From positions 1 through 38,732 of the forward strand of contig CANFHZ010000012.1 of NCBI GenBank assembly GCA_947446885.1: a DNA stretch of 38,732 bases, read 5' to 3'. Shown here piece by piece: positions 1-9,229 of this stretch; positions within the stretch are counted from its first letter, which is position 1; each line of letters begins with the position of its first letter. This DNA comes from Comamonadaceae bacterium (GTDB lineage: Bacteria > Pseudomonadota > Gammaproteobacteria > Burkholderiales > Burkholderiaceae_C). The notes under the pieces are model-generated. The model saw only the letters and a list, made by a program, of their open reading frames with translations, did no database searches and was not told where the DNA came from. The translations under genes were made by a program, and so were the position numbers.

Positions 1-2
1 AC

Positions 3-1214
3 CAGCATGCCGAACACGGCGTGGCCGCGCACTGGGCCTACAAAGAGGCCGGCGTCAAAGGCTATGCCGGCGTGAGCGCCAGCAGCCCGTATGAAGCCAA
101 GATTGCCGTGCTGCGCCAGCTGCTGGCCTGGGAGCGCGATATTGCCGGTGGCGAGGCCGGGGCGGCAAGCGGCTCACCCCAAGCACCTGCGCTGGACGAC
201 AGGATTTATGTGCTCACACCCGATGCGGCTGTGATTGAGTTGGTCCAGGGCGCGACGGCGGTGGACTTCGCCTACAGCGTGCACACCACTGTGGGCCACC
301 GCTGCCGGGGTGCGCGGGTGGACGGGCATTTGGTGCCCCTGAGCACCCCGCTGCGCAATGGCCAGACGGTGGACATCATCACGGCCAAAGAAGGCGGGCC
401 CTCGCGCGACTGGCTCAATCCTGAATTGGGTTTTTTGAACAGCCAGCGCGCCCGCGCCAAAGTGCGGGCCTGGTTCAACGCCCAGGCTTTGACCGAGACC
501 GTGGCCAAGGGCCGCGAGGCCGTGGAAAAACTGCTGCAGCGCGAAGGCAAAACCGCGCTGCGTCTGGACGATCTGGCCACGCAATTGGGCTTTAACAGCG
601 CCGACGACTTGTTTGAGGTGGTGGGCAAGGACGAGTTCTCGCTGCGCAACATCGAGATCGTGCTGCGCCCGCCCGAGCCGGTGCAGGCGTCCGACGACGC
701 TGTGCTGCTGCGCAAACCCCGTAGCAACGCGGCGGGCAAAGGCGGTGTGCTGGTGGTGGGTGTGGATTCGCTGCTGACGCAGCTCGCCAAATGCTGCAAA
801 CCGGCGCCGCCGGATGCGATCAGCGGCTTTGTGACCCGCGGGCAGGGCGTCAGCGTGCACCGTGCCGATTGCTCCAACCTGCGCAATATGGTGGCGCGCA
901 GCGGCGACCGGGTGATTGAAGTGCAGTGGGGCACCGCGCCCGCGACCAAAACCAAAGACGGCGCAGCCGGGCAGGGCGGCCCGGTCTATCCGGTGGACAT
1001 CTCGGTGGAAGCGGTGGACCGCCAGGGTTTGCTGCGCGACATATCCGAGGTCTTCACCAAGGAAAAAATGAATGTGATCGGGGTACAAACCCAGACCATC
1101 AAGTCGATTGCATGGATGACATTTACCGTGGAAGTGCCCAACGCTGCGCGACTGGGACAGGTTCTGCGCAGCGTGGGCGGCTTGGAAGGGGTGCGCAGCG
1201 CGCGTCGCAGGTAG
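3..1214 (+). CDS. relA: RelA/SpoT-family (p)ppGpp synthetase, C-terminal part (5' end outside window)
   Basis: This is the C-terminal 403 residues of a stringent-response alarmone synthetase, open at the left edge of the window. The first visible residues ([15 protein letters not shown]) are the end of the synthetase domain. A TGS domain follows (about nt 199-390, starting DRIYVLTP), then a helical region, then a conserved-cysteine/zinc-finger region with [10 protein letters not shown] and VHRADCSNL (about nt 775-890). The protein ends with an ACT/RRM domain starting [17 protein letters not shown]. The LTQLAKCC form of the cysteine motif resembles RelA (LTQIARCC in E. coli) more than SpoT, so RelA is preferred. 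The catalytic domains are not visible, so hydrolase activity cannot be judged. yebC follows after 53 bp. Confidence 0.9.
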   Translation, partial: QHAEHGVAAHWAYKEAGVKGYAGVSASSPYEAKIAVLRQLLAWERDIAGGEAGAASGSPQAPALDDRIYVLTPDAAVIELVQGATAVDFAYSVHTTVGHRCRGARVDGHLVPLSTPLRNGQTVDIITAKEGGPSRDWLNPELGFLNSQRARAKVRAWFNAQALTETVAKGREAVEKLLQREGKTALRLDDLATQLGFNSADDLFEVVGKDEFSLRNIEIVLRPPEPVQASDDAVLLRKPRSNAAGKGGVLVVGVDSLLTQLAKCCKPAPPDAISGFVTRGQGVSVHRADCSNLRNMVARSGDRVIEVQWGTAPATKTKDGAAGQGGPVYPVDISVEAVDRQGLLRDISEVFTKEKMNVIGVQTQTIKSIAWMTFTVEVPNAARLGQVLRSVGGLEGVRSARRR

Positions 1215-1221
1215 CGAAAAG

Positions 1222-1227
1222 TACAAT
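1222..1227 (+). promoter_or_regulatory. possible -10 element upstream of yebC
   Basis: TACAAT matches the sigma-70 -10 consensus at five of six positions, and it sits 41 bp before the yebC start in the relA-yebC gap. No convincing -35 hexamer lies 16-18 bp upstream, because that stretch is GC-rich relA coding sequence. It is a weak candidate for a promoter of the yebC-purD run. Confidence 0.25.
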
Positions 1228-1267
1228 GCCCGGGCCGCTTTGCGGATTTTTACAAAAGGACAGTCGC

Positions 1268-1987
1268 GTGGCAGGACATAGCAAATGGGCCAATATTCAG
1301 CACCGTAAAGGTCGGCAGGACGAGAAGCGGGGCAAGGTCTGGACCCGCATCATCCGTGAGATCACGGTGGCGGCCCGCGCAGCCGGTGGCGACTTGGGCA
1401 TGAACCCGCGCCTGCGTTTGGCCGTGGAGCGGGCCAAGGCGGCCAATATGCCGGCCGACCGCATCAAATACAACATCGACAAAGCCACGGGCAACCAGGA
1501 AGGTGTGAGCTACGAGGAAATCCGCTACGAGGGCTACGGCATCGGCGGCGCGGCCATCATCATCGACACCATGACCGACAACCGGGTGCGCACCGTGGCC
1601 GAAGTGCGCCACGCCTTGAGCAAGCACGGCGGCAATATGGGTGCGGAGGGATCGGTGGCCTTCCAGTTTCAGCATTGCGGGCAAATGATTTTTGCGCCGG
1701 GTACCGGCGAAGACCGGGTGATGGAGGTCGCGCTCGAAGCCGGTGCCGAGGATGTCGTAGCCCATGACGACGGCGTTATCGAGGTGCTGAGCGCTGTGGC
1801 GGATTTTGAAGCTGTGAAAAACGCGCTGCAGGCGGCCGGATTGGTGGCCGAAGAAGCCGCCATCACCATGCGTCCCCACAACACCATCGAGCTCGAAGGC
1901 GAGGACGCCCTGCGTATGCAAAAGCTGCTTGATGTGCTGGAAGACCTGGACGACACGCAAGAAATTTTCCACAACGCCGCGCTATGA
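1268..1987 (+). CDS. yebC: YebC/PmpR-family protein (translation or transcription factor)
   Basis: A 239-residue protein starting [15 protein letters not shown], the invariant N-terminus of the YebC/TACO1 family. The body matches throughout: an Arg/Lys-rich first domain, then the [20 protein letters not shown] segment, then a C-terminal domain ending in the acidic stretch [18 protein letters not shown]. Members act as DNA-binding regulators or as helpers of ribosomes stalled on proline-rich stretches, and sequence alone does not say which applies here. The start is GTG at 1268, chosen because the family begins exactly at MAGHSKW and AAGGA lies at 1256-1260, 7 bp upstream. The stop overlaps the purD start (ATGA), so the two are probably translationally coupled. 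Confidence 0.95.
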   Translation: MAGHSKWANIQHRKGRQDEKRGKVWTRIIREITVAARAAGGDLGMNPRLRLAVERAKAANMPADRIKYNIDKATGNQEGVSYEEIRYEGYGIGGAAIIIDTMTDNRVRTVAEVRHALSKHGGNMGAEGSVAFQFQHCGQMIFAPGTGEDRVMEVALEAGAEDVVAHDDGVIEVLSAVADFEAVKNALQAAGLVAEEAAITMRPHNTIELEGEDALRMQKLLDVLEDLDDTQEIFHNAAL

Positions 1988-3270
1988 AAGTTTTGGTGAT
2001 TGGCGGCGGCGGCCGTGAACATGCGCTGGCCTGGAAGCTGGCGCAGTCGCCTAAAGTGCAAATGGTTTTTGTGGCCCCCGGCAACGGCGGCACTGCATCG
2101 GACAAGCGCCTGCACAACCTGCCCATTACCGATATGGGCGAACTCTGCGCCTGGGCATCGCACGAAAAAATCGGTCTCACGGTGGTTGGCCCCGAGGTGC
2201 CGCTGGCAGCCGGTGTGGTCGACAGCTTCCGGGCTGCGGGTTTGCGCATCTTCGGGCCCACGCAGGCGGCGGCGCAGTTGGAGAGCTCCAAAGCTTTTTC
2301 CAAAGCCTTTATGCAGCGCCACGCGATCCCGACCGCTGCGTTTGCCACCTTCAACCAGCCAGCGGATGCCCATGCCTATGTAGACGCGCAGGGCGCGCCG
2401 ATTGTGGTCAAGGCCGATGGCCTGGCCGCTGGCAAGGGCGTGGTAGTGGCCGAGACCCTGGCGCAGGCCCATGCGGCGATTGATTTCATGCTGGGTGGCA
2501 ACAGCCCGGCGCCTTTGGCGGGCGAGGGCCAGTCCCGCGTGGTCATTGAAGAATTTTTGGAAGGCGAGGAGGCCAGCTTCATCGTCATCTGCGACGGCAA
2601 GCACGTCGTGCCGCTGGCGACCAGCCAGGACCACAAGCGCTTGCGCGACGGCGACCAGGGCCCCAACACGGGCGGTATGGGGGCGTATTCGCCGGCTCCG
2701 GTGGTGACGCCTGCCGTCCACGCCCGGGCCATGCGCGAGGTGATCCTGCCCACTATCCGTGGCATGGAGCAGGACGGCATTCCGTTTTCGGGCTTTTTGT
2801 ACGCGGGGCTGATGATCGATGCGCAGGGCGGCGTCAAGACCCTGGAGTTCAATTGCCGCATGGGCGACCCCGAGACACAGCCCATCATGATGCGCCTCAA
2901 GTCTGATTTGCTCGATGTGCTGTACGCCGCCAGCGAAGCTGGCGGGCTGAACCCGGAGCTGAATTTGCAGTGGGACCGGCGTACGGCCTTGGGCGTAGTC
3001 ATGGCTGCGCACGGTTACCCCGAGAAGGTCCGAACGGGCGATGCGATCCATGGCCTGCCGCCCGAAGAGGAGGGGGCAGTCGTGTTCCATGCTGGCACGA
3101 CGTTGCAAGACGGTGTGCTGCGCAGCAGCGGCGGGCGCGTGCTGTGCGTGACGGCGTTGGCCGACAGCGTCAAGGCGGCGCAGCAACGCGCGTACCGCGT
3201 CGCCTCCGGCATTGGTTTTGAGGGCGCGCACATGCGCCACGACATCGGCCACCGCGCCATCAAAGCCTGA
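1984..3270 (+). CDS. purD: phosphoribosylamine--glycine ligase (GAR synthetase)
   Basis: A 428-residue ATP-grasp enzyme that joins glycine to phosphoribosylamine, the second step of de novo purine synthesis, in the cytosol. The N-terminal domain opens with [19 protein letters not shown]. The ATP-grasp region carries [16 protein letters not shown] (about residues 139-154), the [20 protein letters not shown] segment and the metal-binding [12 protein letters not shown] motif. Length and all signature motifs are normal for PurD. It overlaps yebC by 4 bp. nadD starts 13 bp after its stop. In many Burkholderiales hemF lies between purD and nadD; it is absent here. Confidence 0.97.
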   Translation: MKVLVIGGGGREHALAWKLAQSPKVQMVFVAPGNGGTASDKRLHNLPITDMGELCAWASHEKIGLTVVGPEVPLAAGVVDSFRAAGLRIFGPTQAAAQLESSKAFSKAFMQRHAIPTAAFATFNQPADAHAYVDAQGAPIVVKADGLAAGKGVVVAETLAQAHAAIDFMLGGNSPAPLAGEGQSRVVIEEFLEGEEASFIVICDGKHVVPLATSQDHKRLRDGDQGPNTGGMGAYSPAPVVTPAVHARAMREVILPTIRGMEQDGIPFSGFLYAGLMIDAQGGVKTLEFNCRMGDPETQPIMMRLKSDLLDVLYAASEAGGLNPELNLQWDRRTALGVVMAAHGYPEKVRTGDAIHGLPPEEEGAVVFHAGTTLQDGVLRSSGGRVLCVTALADSVKAAQQRAYRVASGIGFEGAHMRHDIGHRAIKA

Positions 3271-3283
3271 TGGCCGTCCGCGC

Positions 3284-3919
3284 ATGAGCACGCAACCGGC
3301 GCCGCCGCGGCGTATCGGCGTGTTCGGCGGCGCGTTCGATCCCCCGCACCGGGGACACAGCACGCTGGCGCAGGCGGCCATACAGCACCTGGCGCTTGAT
3401 CTATTGCTCGTCGTTCCCACCGGCAGCGCCTGGCACAAAAGCCGTCCGCTGAGTGCAGCGCGACACCGCATGGCCATGAGCGAACTGGCATTTGGCGGTA
3501 TTCCGCAGGTGCAGGTCGACGGACGCGAAATACGGCGCGCAGGCCCGAGCTACACCGTCGACACCTTGCGCGAATTGCACCAGCTTTATCCGGGCGCCGA
3601 TTTTTTTCTGCTCATGGGCCAGGACCAGGCGCAGCGTCTGGACAGTTGGAGCCGTGCCGAGGCACTGCCGCAACTGGCAACCTTGTGTGTTGTAGGCCGC
3701 GCGGACCCGCTGGATGCGACGCAAAAGCCAGCGGCTGCATTGATGGGCCACGCCCTGCTTGCGGTCCCCATGCCCCCTGTTCCTTGCAGTTCCACGGCCG
3801 TGCGCGAAACCCTGGCTGCGGGGCACGATGCCAGCGCCATCCTCGCCCCGGCAGTCGCACGGTATATTGCCCAGCATCTGCTGTACGCCCCGACCTTTTC
3901 CACTGAGTACCCTGATTGA
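3284..3919 (+). CDS. nadD: nicotinate-nucleotide adenylyltransferase
   Basis: A 211-residue enzyme that adenylates nicotinate mononucleotide to deamido-NAD, the penultimate step of NAD synthesis. The nucleotidyltransferase motif GVFGGAFDPPHRGH (about residues 11-24) and the C-terminal SSTAVRETL motif (the ISSTxxR equivalent) are both present. The start at ATG 3284 gives MSTQPAPPRRIGVFGG. An upstream in-frame start at 3212 would run back into purD and add 24 residues not seen in the family. The stop overlaps the rsfS start (TGATG). The gene sits in the conserved nadD-rsfS-rlmH run. Confidence 0.95.
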   Translation: MSTQPAPPRRIGVFGGAFDPPHRGHSTLAQAAIQHLALDLLLVVPTGSAWHKSRPLSAARHRMAMSELAFGGIPQVQVDGREIRRAGPSYTVDTLRELHQLYPGADFFLLMGQDQAQRLDSWSRAEALPQLATLCVVGRADPLDATQKPAAALMGHALLAVPMPPVPCSSTAVRETLAAGHDASAILAPAVARYIAQHLLYAPTFSTEYPD

Positions 3920-4752
3920 TGACCACCAAGAAAACCTCTGCCCCCAGCGCCAGCGCAACCAGCGGCAAAAAAGATGTCCAGAAACTGCAACGCGCCGTCG
4001 TCGATGGGCTGGAGGATGTGAAGGCACACGACATCCAGGTCTTTGACACCGAGGCGCTGTCCTCTCTGTTCGAACGCGTGGTGGTGGCCTCCGGTACATC
4101 CAACCGCCAGACCAAGGCGCTGGCGTCCAGTGTGGTCGATGCGGTGCGCAAGGCCGGGTTTCCCAAGCCCCGCATCGAAGGCGAGGGCAATGGCGAGTGG
4201 ATCATTGTGGATTGCGGGCAGGTGGTCGTGCATGTGATGCAACCGGTGTTCCGCAGCTATTACCGGCTGGAGGAGCTGTGGGGTGAAAAGCCGGTGCGCC
4301 TCAAACTCGGCGCAGAGAAGCCCGGCCTGGTGAAGGCTGAGGTGGTGGATGCCGCACCCAAGTCCAAGACGGGCGCCAAGGCGATGCCGACGCCATCGCT
4401 GCGCCGCTCCAGCGCCGCTAAAGCGGGTGTGGCAGAGGCCTTCCCGTCCAAGGCCGCGTTGAAAAAAGCGGCTGCCAAAAAGGCACCTGCTGCCAAGGCT
4501 CCAGCCAAAAAGGCATCCGCTGCCAAGTCCAGTGCAGCACCCCGTGCCAAGGTGCCAACCGTGGTGGTGAACGCGCCTGCCAAGAAGGTGGCGCGCAAAG
4601 CGGTGTCCAAGCCCCAAACCAAGGCGGCGCCCGCGCGGGCCGCAGCTGTCAAGCCGACAGCGGCCAAGCCCGTGGCAGCCCGCAAGTCATTGGCAGTCAA
4701 GGCACCCGTGCGCAAACCGGCGGCTGCCAAAACTGCGCCGCGCAAGGCCTAA
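3919..4752 (+). CDS. rsfS: ribosomal silencing factor RsfS with long Lys/Ala-rich C-terminal tail
   Basis: The first ~120 residues are a standard RsfS/Iojap domain (LQRAVVDGLEDVKAHDIQVF, then GEWIIVDCGQVVVHVM, then FRSYYRLEELWG). RsfS binds ribosomal protein uL14 and blocks subunit joining when nutrients are short. Usual family length is 105-130 residues. Here the protein continues to 277 residues with a low-complexity tail of AKK, APAKKA and AAKP-type repeats, like the histone-H1-like tails common in betaproteobacteria. The tail is strongly basic and probably disordered, so extra RNA or DNA binding is possible; this is inference. The reading frame is open and codon use looks coding throughout, so the tail is unlikely to be an artefact. 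ATG 3919 overlaps the nadD stop. Confidence 0.92.
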   Translation: MTTKKTSAPSASATSGKKDVQKLQRAVVDGLEDVKAHDIQVFDTEALSSLFERVVVASGTSNRQTKALASSVVDAVRKAGFPKPRIEGEGNGEWIIVDCGQVVVHVMQPVFRSYYRLEELWGEKPVRLKLGAEKPGLVKAEVVDAAPKSKTGAKAMPTPSLRRSSAAKAGVAEAFPSKAALKKAAAKKAPAAKAPAKKASAAKSSAAPRAKVPTVVVNAPAKKVARKAVSKPQTKAAPARAAAVKPTAAKPVAARKSLAVKAPVRKPAAAKTAPRKA

Positions 4753-4758
4753 GGCGCT

Positions 4759-5223
4759 GTGCTGCTGCGCATCGTGGCGGTGGGGCAGCGGGTGCCGGAC
4801 TGGGCGCAAACTGCCTGGGACGACTACGCCAAGCGCTTTCCGCCAGAGATCCGCATAGAGCTCAAAGCTGTCAAAACCGAGCCGCGCGGCTCAAAGACCC
4901 TGGAGACTTTGTACGCCGCCGAGCGCGCCCGCATCGAGGCTGCGATTCCCAAAGGCGCGCGCACCGTGGCGCTGGACGAGCGCGGCGAGGCGCTCAACAC
5001 CCCGGCGCTGGCCCGTCGCCTGTCGCTTTGGCAGGAGCAGGGCGATGTGGCGCTGCTGATTGGCGGCCCCGACGGGCTGGATCCGGCGCTGCGGCTGGCG
5101 GCGCACGAGCGCGTCCGCCTGTCCGACCTGACGCTGCCGCACGCCTTTGCCCGCGTGCTGCTGATTGAGCAGCTGTACCGGGCCTGGTCCATCAACGCCA
5201 AACACCCTTACCACCGCGAATGA
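4759..5223 (+). CDS. rlmH: 23S rRNA pseudouridine(1915) N3-methyltransferase RlmH
   Basis: A 154-residue SPOUT-class methyltransferase that methylates pseudouridine 1915 in helix 69 of 23S rRNA. Characteristic segments are [13 protein letters not shown] at the N-terminus, [17 protein letters not shown], the SAM-binding trefoil-knot region [11 protein letters not shown], and the C-terminal [21 protein letters not shown]. The start is GTG at 4759, 6 bp after the rsfS stop; family length and N-terminal alignment support it. The stop overlaps the maf start (ATGA). Confidence 0.96.
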   Translation: MLLRIVAVGQRVPDWAQTAWDDYAKRFPPEIRIELKAVKTEPRGSKTLETLYAAERARIEAAIPKGARTVALDERGEALNTPALARRLSLWQEQGDVALLIGGPDGLDPALRLAAHERVRLSDLTLPHAFARVLLIEQLYRAWSINAKHPYHRE

Positions 5224-5843
5224 GCTCCGCCAGCCACATGGGCTACACGGGCCCGCCTATGGTCTACCTGGCCTCGCAAAGCCCGCGTCGCAGCCAGTTG
5301 CTGGAGCAGTTGGGCGTGCGCCACACGCTGTTGCTGCCGAGCGCCGACGAAGACGCCGAGGCCTTGGAAGTGGTGCTGCCGGGCGAGGCTCCCGCAGACT
5401 ATGTGCAGCGCGTCACCCGTTTGAAGTTGGAGGCCGCCTTGCAACGCCGGGTTGCGCGCGGCCTGCCGGACGCGCCCGTGCTGTGCGCCGACACCACGGT
5501 GGCATTGGGTCGATCCATACTGGGCAAGCCGCAGGACGCAGCGGATGCCGCCCGCATGCTGGCGCGCTTGTCCGGGCGCAGCCACCGGGTGCTGACTGCT
5601 GTGGCGCTGGGGCAAGGGGAGCAGTTGGTGCAGGCCCTGTCGGTTTCACAGGTGCGGTTTGCCGTCATGGACGCGCACGATATTGAAACTTATGTTGCCA
5701 GCGGCGAGCCCATGGGCAAGGCCGGCGCTTATGCGGTACAAGGCCTGGCAGCGGCGCATATTGCCCACATCAGTGGCAGCTACTCTGGCATCATGGGGCT
5801 ACCGCTTTTCGAGACCGCGCACGCGCTGCGGCAGTTTGCCTGA
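5220..5843 (+). CDS. maf: Maf-family nucleotide pyrophosphatase (dTTP/UTP type)
   Basis: A house-cleaning nucleoside triphosphate pyrophosphatase of 207 residues. The Maf signature [17 protein letters not shown] is followed by [11 protein letters not shown], and by the C-terminal segment [20 protein letters not shown], whose QG motif is typical of the YhdE-like dTTP/UTP subgroup. The start at 5220 overlaps the rlmH stop. In-frame ATGs at 5238 and 5259 are alternatives, the latter giving [11 protein letters not shown], closer to the usual N-terminus. Coupling to rlmH favours 5220, but the first 13 residues are uncertain. Confidence 0.93.
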   Translation: MSSASHMGYTGPPMVYLASQSPRRSQLLEQLGVRHTLLLPSADEDAEALEVVLPGEAPADYVQRVTRLKLEAALQRRVARGLPDAPVLCADTTVALGRSILGKPQDAADAARMLARLSGRSHRVLTAVALGQGEQLVQALSVSQVRFAVMDAHDIETYVASGEPMGKAGAYAVQGLAAAHIAHISGSYSGIMGLPLFETAHALRQFA

Positions 5844-5848
5844 ATCCC

Positions 5849-7324
5849 ATGCTCCAAGACATTTTGATCAACTGGTCCCCGCAGGAGACACGCGTCGCTG
5901 TGGTGGAGAACGGCGCGCTGCAGGAATTGCATGTGGAGCGCACCCTGGAGCGCGGCCTGGTGGGCAATGTGTACCTGGGCAAGGTGCAGCGCGTGCTGCC
6001 GGGCATGCAGTCTGCATTCATCGATATCGGGCTCGACAAGGCTGCGTTTTTGCATGTGGCCGATGTATGGCATCCACCTGCAGAGGGCGAGACCATCAGC
6101 GCAGCGCGCAGCGCGCAGGGCCAGATTCCGATTGAGCGCCAGGTCTTCGAAGGCCAGAGCCTGATGGTGCAGGTGGTCAAGGACCCCATGGGCAGCAAAG
6201 GTGCGCGCCTCTCGACACAAATCAGCATCGCCGGACGCATGCTGGTTTTTTTACCGCAGGATGACCACATCGGCGTGTCGCAAAAAATCCCGCTGGAGCA
6301 GCGTGAGCAGCTGCGGGCGCGTATGCAGGCGCTGTCTGGCAGCGAGGGCGGCGGTTTTATTTTGCGTACCAACGCCGAAGACGCCAGCGATATGGAACTG
6401 GCCGACGACATCCAGTACCTGCGCAAAGCCTGGGCACGCACCAAAGCCGCCAGCTTGCGCCTGCCAGCGGCCAGCCTGCTGCACCAGGACCTCAACCTGA
6501 TGCAGCGGGTGCTGCGCGATCTGGTCGGTGAGGGTACGCAGGCGATTCGCGTTGATTCCGGCGAACAATGCGAGGCACTCAAGGCTTTCGGCCTGGAGTT
6601 CATGCCCGCTGCAGCGGCCAAGTTGCAGCGCTACAAAGGCGAGCGGCCGATCTTTGATTTGTTCGGCATTGACGAAGACATCACCCGGGCCTTGGCGCGG
6701 CGGGTGGATCTGAAGTCCGGCGGTTACCTGGTGATTGACCAGACCGAGGCTTTAACGACGATTGACGTGAACACCGGTGGTTTTGTGGGTGCCCGCAATT
6801 TTGACGACACGATTTTCAAAACCAATCTGGAAGCGGCCCACGCAATTGCGCGCCAGCTGCGCCTGCGCAATCTGGGTGGCATTGTGATTGCTGACTTTAT
6901 TGACATGGTGCGCGAAGACCACCGCCAGCAGGTGCTGGACGCACTGCGCCAGCAGCTGCAGCGGGACCGGGTCAAGACCACGCTGGGCGGTTTTTCGCAG
7001 CTGGGTTTGGTGGAGATGACGCGCAAGCGCACCCGTGATTCGCTGGCGCATATGCTGTGCGAACCCTGCGCCGAATGCCAGGGAAAAGGCACGGTCAAAA
7101 CCGTGCGCACCGTGGCCTACGATATTTTTCGGGAAATCCTGCGCGAGGCGCGGCAGTTCAATCCGCGCGAATTCCGCATCGTGGCCTCGTCCAAGGTGAT
7201 CGAGCTGTTTTTGGACGAAGAACGCCAGCATCTGGAAGGCCTGAGCAGCTTTATTGGCAAGCCGATTTCCCTGCAAAGCGAGGCCGGCGTGGCGCAGGAA
7301 AAGTACGACATTGTGTTGTTGTGA
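5849..7324 (+). CDS. rng: ribonuclease G
   Basis: A 491-residue endoribonuclease that matures the 5' end of 16S rRNA and takes part in mRNA decay. An N-terminal S1 domain (from about residue 38, NVYLGKVQRVLPGMQSAFIDIG) precedes the RNase E/G catalytic core. The likely metal-binding aspartates are D306 (in TIDVNTGGF) and D349 (in IADFIDM). The Zn-link cysteines are C404/C407 in the CEPCAECQGKG motif. The length fits RNase G rather than RNase E, which has a long C-terminal scaffold. It begins 5 bp after maf, and a glycosyltransferase begins 7 bp after its stop, so transcription may continue into the polysaccharide cluster. Confidence 0.96.
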   Translation: MLQDILINWSPQETRVAVVENGALQELHVERTLERGLVGNVYLGKVQRVLPGMQSAFIDIGLDKAAFLHVADVWHPPAEGETISAARSAQGQIPIERQVFEGQSLMVQVVKDPMGSKGARLSTQISIAGRMLVFLPQDDHIGVSQKIPLEQREQLRARMQALSGSEGGGFILRTNAEDASDMELADDIQYLRKAWARTKAASLRLPAASLLHQDLNLMQRVLRDLVGEGTQAIRVDSGEQCEALKAFGLEFMPAAAAKLQRYKGERPIFDLFGIDEDITRALARRVDLKSGGYLVIDQTEALTTIDVNTGGFVGARNFDDTIFKTNLEAAHAIARQLRLRNLGGIVIADFIDMVREDHRQQVLDALRQQLQRDRVKTTLGGFSQLGLVEMTRKRTRDSLAHMLCEPCAECQGKGTVKTVRTVAYDIFREILREARQFNPREFRIVASSKVIELFLDEERQHLEGLSSFIGKPISLQSEAGVAQEKYDIVLL

Positions 7325-7331
7325 GGCTATC

Positions 7332-8483
7332 TTGCAAAGACTTCGAATTGCATTCTTGACTAAGAACTTCGATACCAAGGGTGGGGGTGCGGAACGCTAT
7401 GCGGTGGCGTTGGCTGAGCAACTGTCTGAACGCCATGATGTGCATGTTTTCGCGCAAACAATTGGAACTGTGCTTCCAAAGGTGCAGTACCACCCGATTC
7501 GATGGGTATTGCGGCGTCCGCGTTGGGTGAATCAATTACTGTTCGCTTACGCGACCTGGCGCGTTACGCGCCATGGTTACGACATGGTTCATTCGCACGA
7601 AAACTTATGGCATGGTCAGGTACAGACCTTGCATGTTCTGCCGATGCGCTACACCTTGCTGCGCGGCAAGGTAGGATTGACGCTGCTGTGGAAACTGCTC
7701 GGTATTGTGAGCAGCCCCAGGCTGCTGGCGCACCTTGGCCTGGAGCGCTCTCGATTCAAGGACGATGGCCGTGTTTATGTAGCTGTTTCCGAAACCTTGC
7801 GCACTATCGTTGCTCAGACCTATCTGGGGACTGACCGCTCGATGCAGGTGATTTCGCCGGGTATTGCAGGGGTTGCAGGCCTTGCGTCTATGCAGCAGCG
7901 CTGGGAAGCACGGGCGGCGCTGGGTTTACCGTTGCACGGCCGATGTCTGTTGTTGGTAGGAAATGATCTGAAAAAAAAAGGTCTAACCTGCCTAATTCAG
8001 GCCCTGGCTGTCTTGTCGGATCCTTCTGCCTTTGTTGCGGTGGTCGGGCATGTCGGGCAACGTGTAGTTTGGGAGGGCATGGCCCGGGACTTGGGCGTTG
8101 AATCACAGCTGCACTTTTTGGGTATGCGGGACGATGTGGGTGTCGCCTACATTGCTGCCGATATTTTGGTTCACCCCACTTTGGAAGATACATACGCAAT
8201 GGTGGTTTTAGAGGCCATGTCGCACGGATTGCCAGTAATCGTGAGCCAATCAGATTACTGCGGTATTGCCGCTGAATTGACCCATGGTTTGAATGCTTTG
8301 TTGTTGCAAGATCCACATGATGCACGGGCATTGGCAGAGGCGGTGACTCTGCTCCAAGTGGTTCCGGAATTACAACAGCGACTCGGCACTTACGGGCTGG
8401 AGTTTGCGACCCAGCGCACGTGGGATCGCGTGGCGCATCGGCATGAGCGTTTGTATGCTGAATTACAAGGAATCCGAGATTGA
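7332..8483 (+). CDS. family 4 glycosyltransferase, LPS/polysaccharide synthesis
   Basis: A 383-residue GT-B fold transferase. The N-terminal domain starts RLRIAFLTKNFDTKGGGAERY, and GGGAERY is a typical GT4 glycine-rich acceptor loop. The C-terminal nucleotide-sugar domain has LLLVGNDLKKKGLTCLIQAL and a PTLEDTYAMVVLEAMSHG segment containing the E-x7-E motif. It most resembles WaaG-like LPS core glucosyltransferases; donor and acceptor cannot be assigned. The start is TTG 7332 because GAGG lies 5 bp upstream (7323-7326) and the protein N-terminus fits; no in-frame ATG is close. Local GC is about 50-55%, below the flanking genes. Confidence 0.85.
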   Translation: MQRLRIAFLTKNFDTKGGGAERYAVALAEQLSERHDVHVFAQTIGTVLPKVQYHPIRWVLRRPRWVNQLLFAYATWRVTRHGYDMVHSHENLWHGQVQTLHVLPMRYTLLRGKVGLTLLWKLLGIVSSPRLLAHLGLERSRFKDDGRVYVAVSETLRTIVAQTYLGTDRSMQVISPGIAGVAGLASMQQRWEARAALGLPLHGRCLLLVGNDLKKKGLTCLIQALAVLSDPSAFVAVVGHVGQRVVWEGMARDLGVESQLHFLGMRDDVGVAYIAADILVHPTLEDTYAMVVLEAMSHGLPVIVSQSDYCGIAAELTHGLNALLLQDPHDARALAEAVTLLQVVPELQQRLGTYGLEFATQRTWDRVAHRHERLYAELQGIRD

Positions 8484-9229
8484 ACCAGGCCCGTATTCCG
8501 ATACTGATGTACCACCAGATTGACGTGGCGCCCCCAAAGGGCACGCCGCTGCGCGGCCTAGTTGTCAGTCCTCGTACCTTTTCACGTCACATGTGGATGA
8601 TGCATTTTTTGGGCTATCAAGGACTTTCTATGGGCGAGTTGATGCCCTATTTGAGAGGAGAGAGGACAGGTAGAGTATTTGGGATTACTTTTGACGATGG
8701 ATACGAGAACAACTTTCATAATGCGCTTCCGGTGTTGCGTCGGCTCCGATTCAGTGCCACATGTTATGCGGTGGCAGCGCGCATTGGCCAATCCAATATC
8801 TGGGATCTCGACGAGGGAATCGGGCAGGTTTCTTTGATGAATGAGGCGCAATTACAAGCCTGGATCGACGCAGGTCAGGAGATCGGCTCTCACACCAGTA
8901 ACCACCTTGATTTGACCGTTTGCGCTCAGCAGAGTTTAGAGTTGGAGATCGGTGGTTCACGTCGCCTTCTGGAATCTTTTTTGCGCCAACCTGGCGGAGT
9001 GCAGCATTTTTGCTACCCGTATGGACGGCTAAACACGGATAGCCTGCAGTGCGTGGCCCAAGCCGCTTACGTCAGCGCTACGACGACGCGAAGGGGTCGA
9101 GTTCCGGTTCCCGTTCAGGATGGAGCACTCACACTGCCACGCGTGCTGGTCAGTCGATCAACTACCTGGGTGCAGTTGCTATTGAAATGCCTCACTAATT
9201 ACGAGGATCGTAGAGGTGTCCAGGGTTAA
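8480..9229 (+). CDS. polysaccharide deacetylase (NodB-like, carbohydrate esterase 4)
   Basis: A 249-residue CE4-fold protein. IPILMYHQI at the N-terminus and the metal/catalytic motif GITFDDGYENN (about residues 67-77) are characteristic. IGSHTSNHLDL (about residues 136-146) supplies the HxxxH metal ligands (HTSNH), and HFCYPYGR provides the later conserved block. There is no signal peptide, so it could act on a lipid-linked sugar on the cytosolic side or on a glycan intermediate. The start is TTG 8480, overlapping the preceding stop, with AAGGA at 8467-8471. The stop shares the sequence TTAA with the stop of the convergent O-antigen ligase gene. GC is low for the region. Confidence 0.85.
   Translation: MNQARIPILMYHQIDVAPPKGTPLRGLVVSPRTFSRHMWMMHFLGYQGLSMGELMPYLRGERTGRVFGITFDDGYENNFHNALPVLRRLRFSATCYAVAARIGQSNIWDLDEGIGQVSLMNEAQLQAWIDAGQEIGSHTSNHLDLTVCAQQSLELEIGGSRRLLESFLRQPGGVQHFCYPYGRLNTDSLQCVAQAAYVSATTTRRGRVPVPVQDGALTLPRVLVSRSTTWVQLLLKCLTNYEDRRGVQG

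Noticed and set aside
174-1226. Long minus-strand frames opposite relA, purD, nadD, the methyltransferase and ccoN
   Set aside because: They are mirror frames of strongly conserved genes in GC-rich DNA, with no domains of their own.
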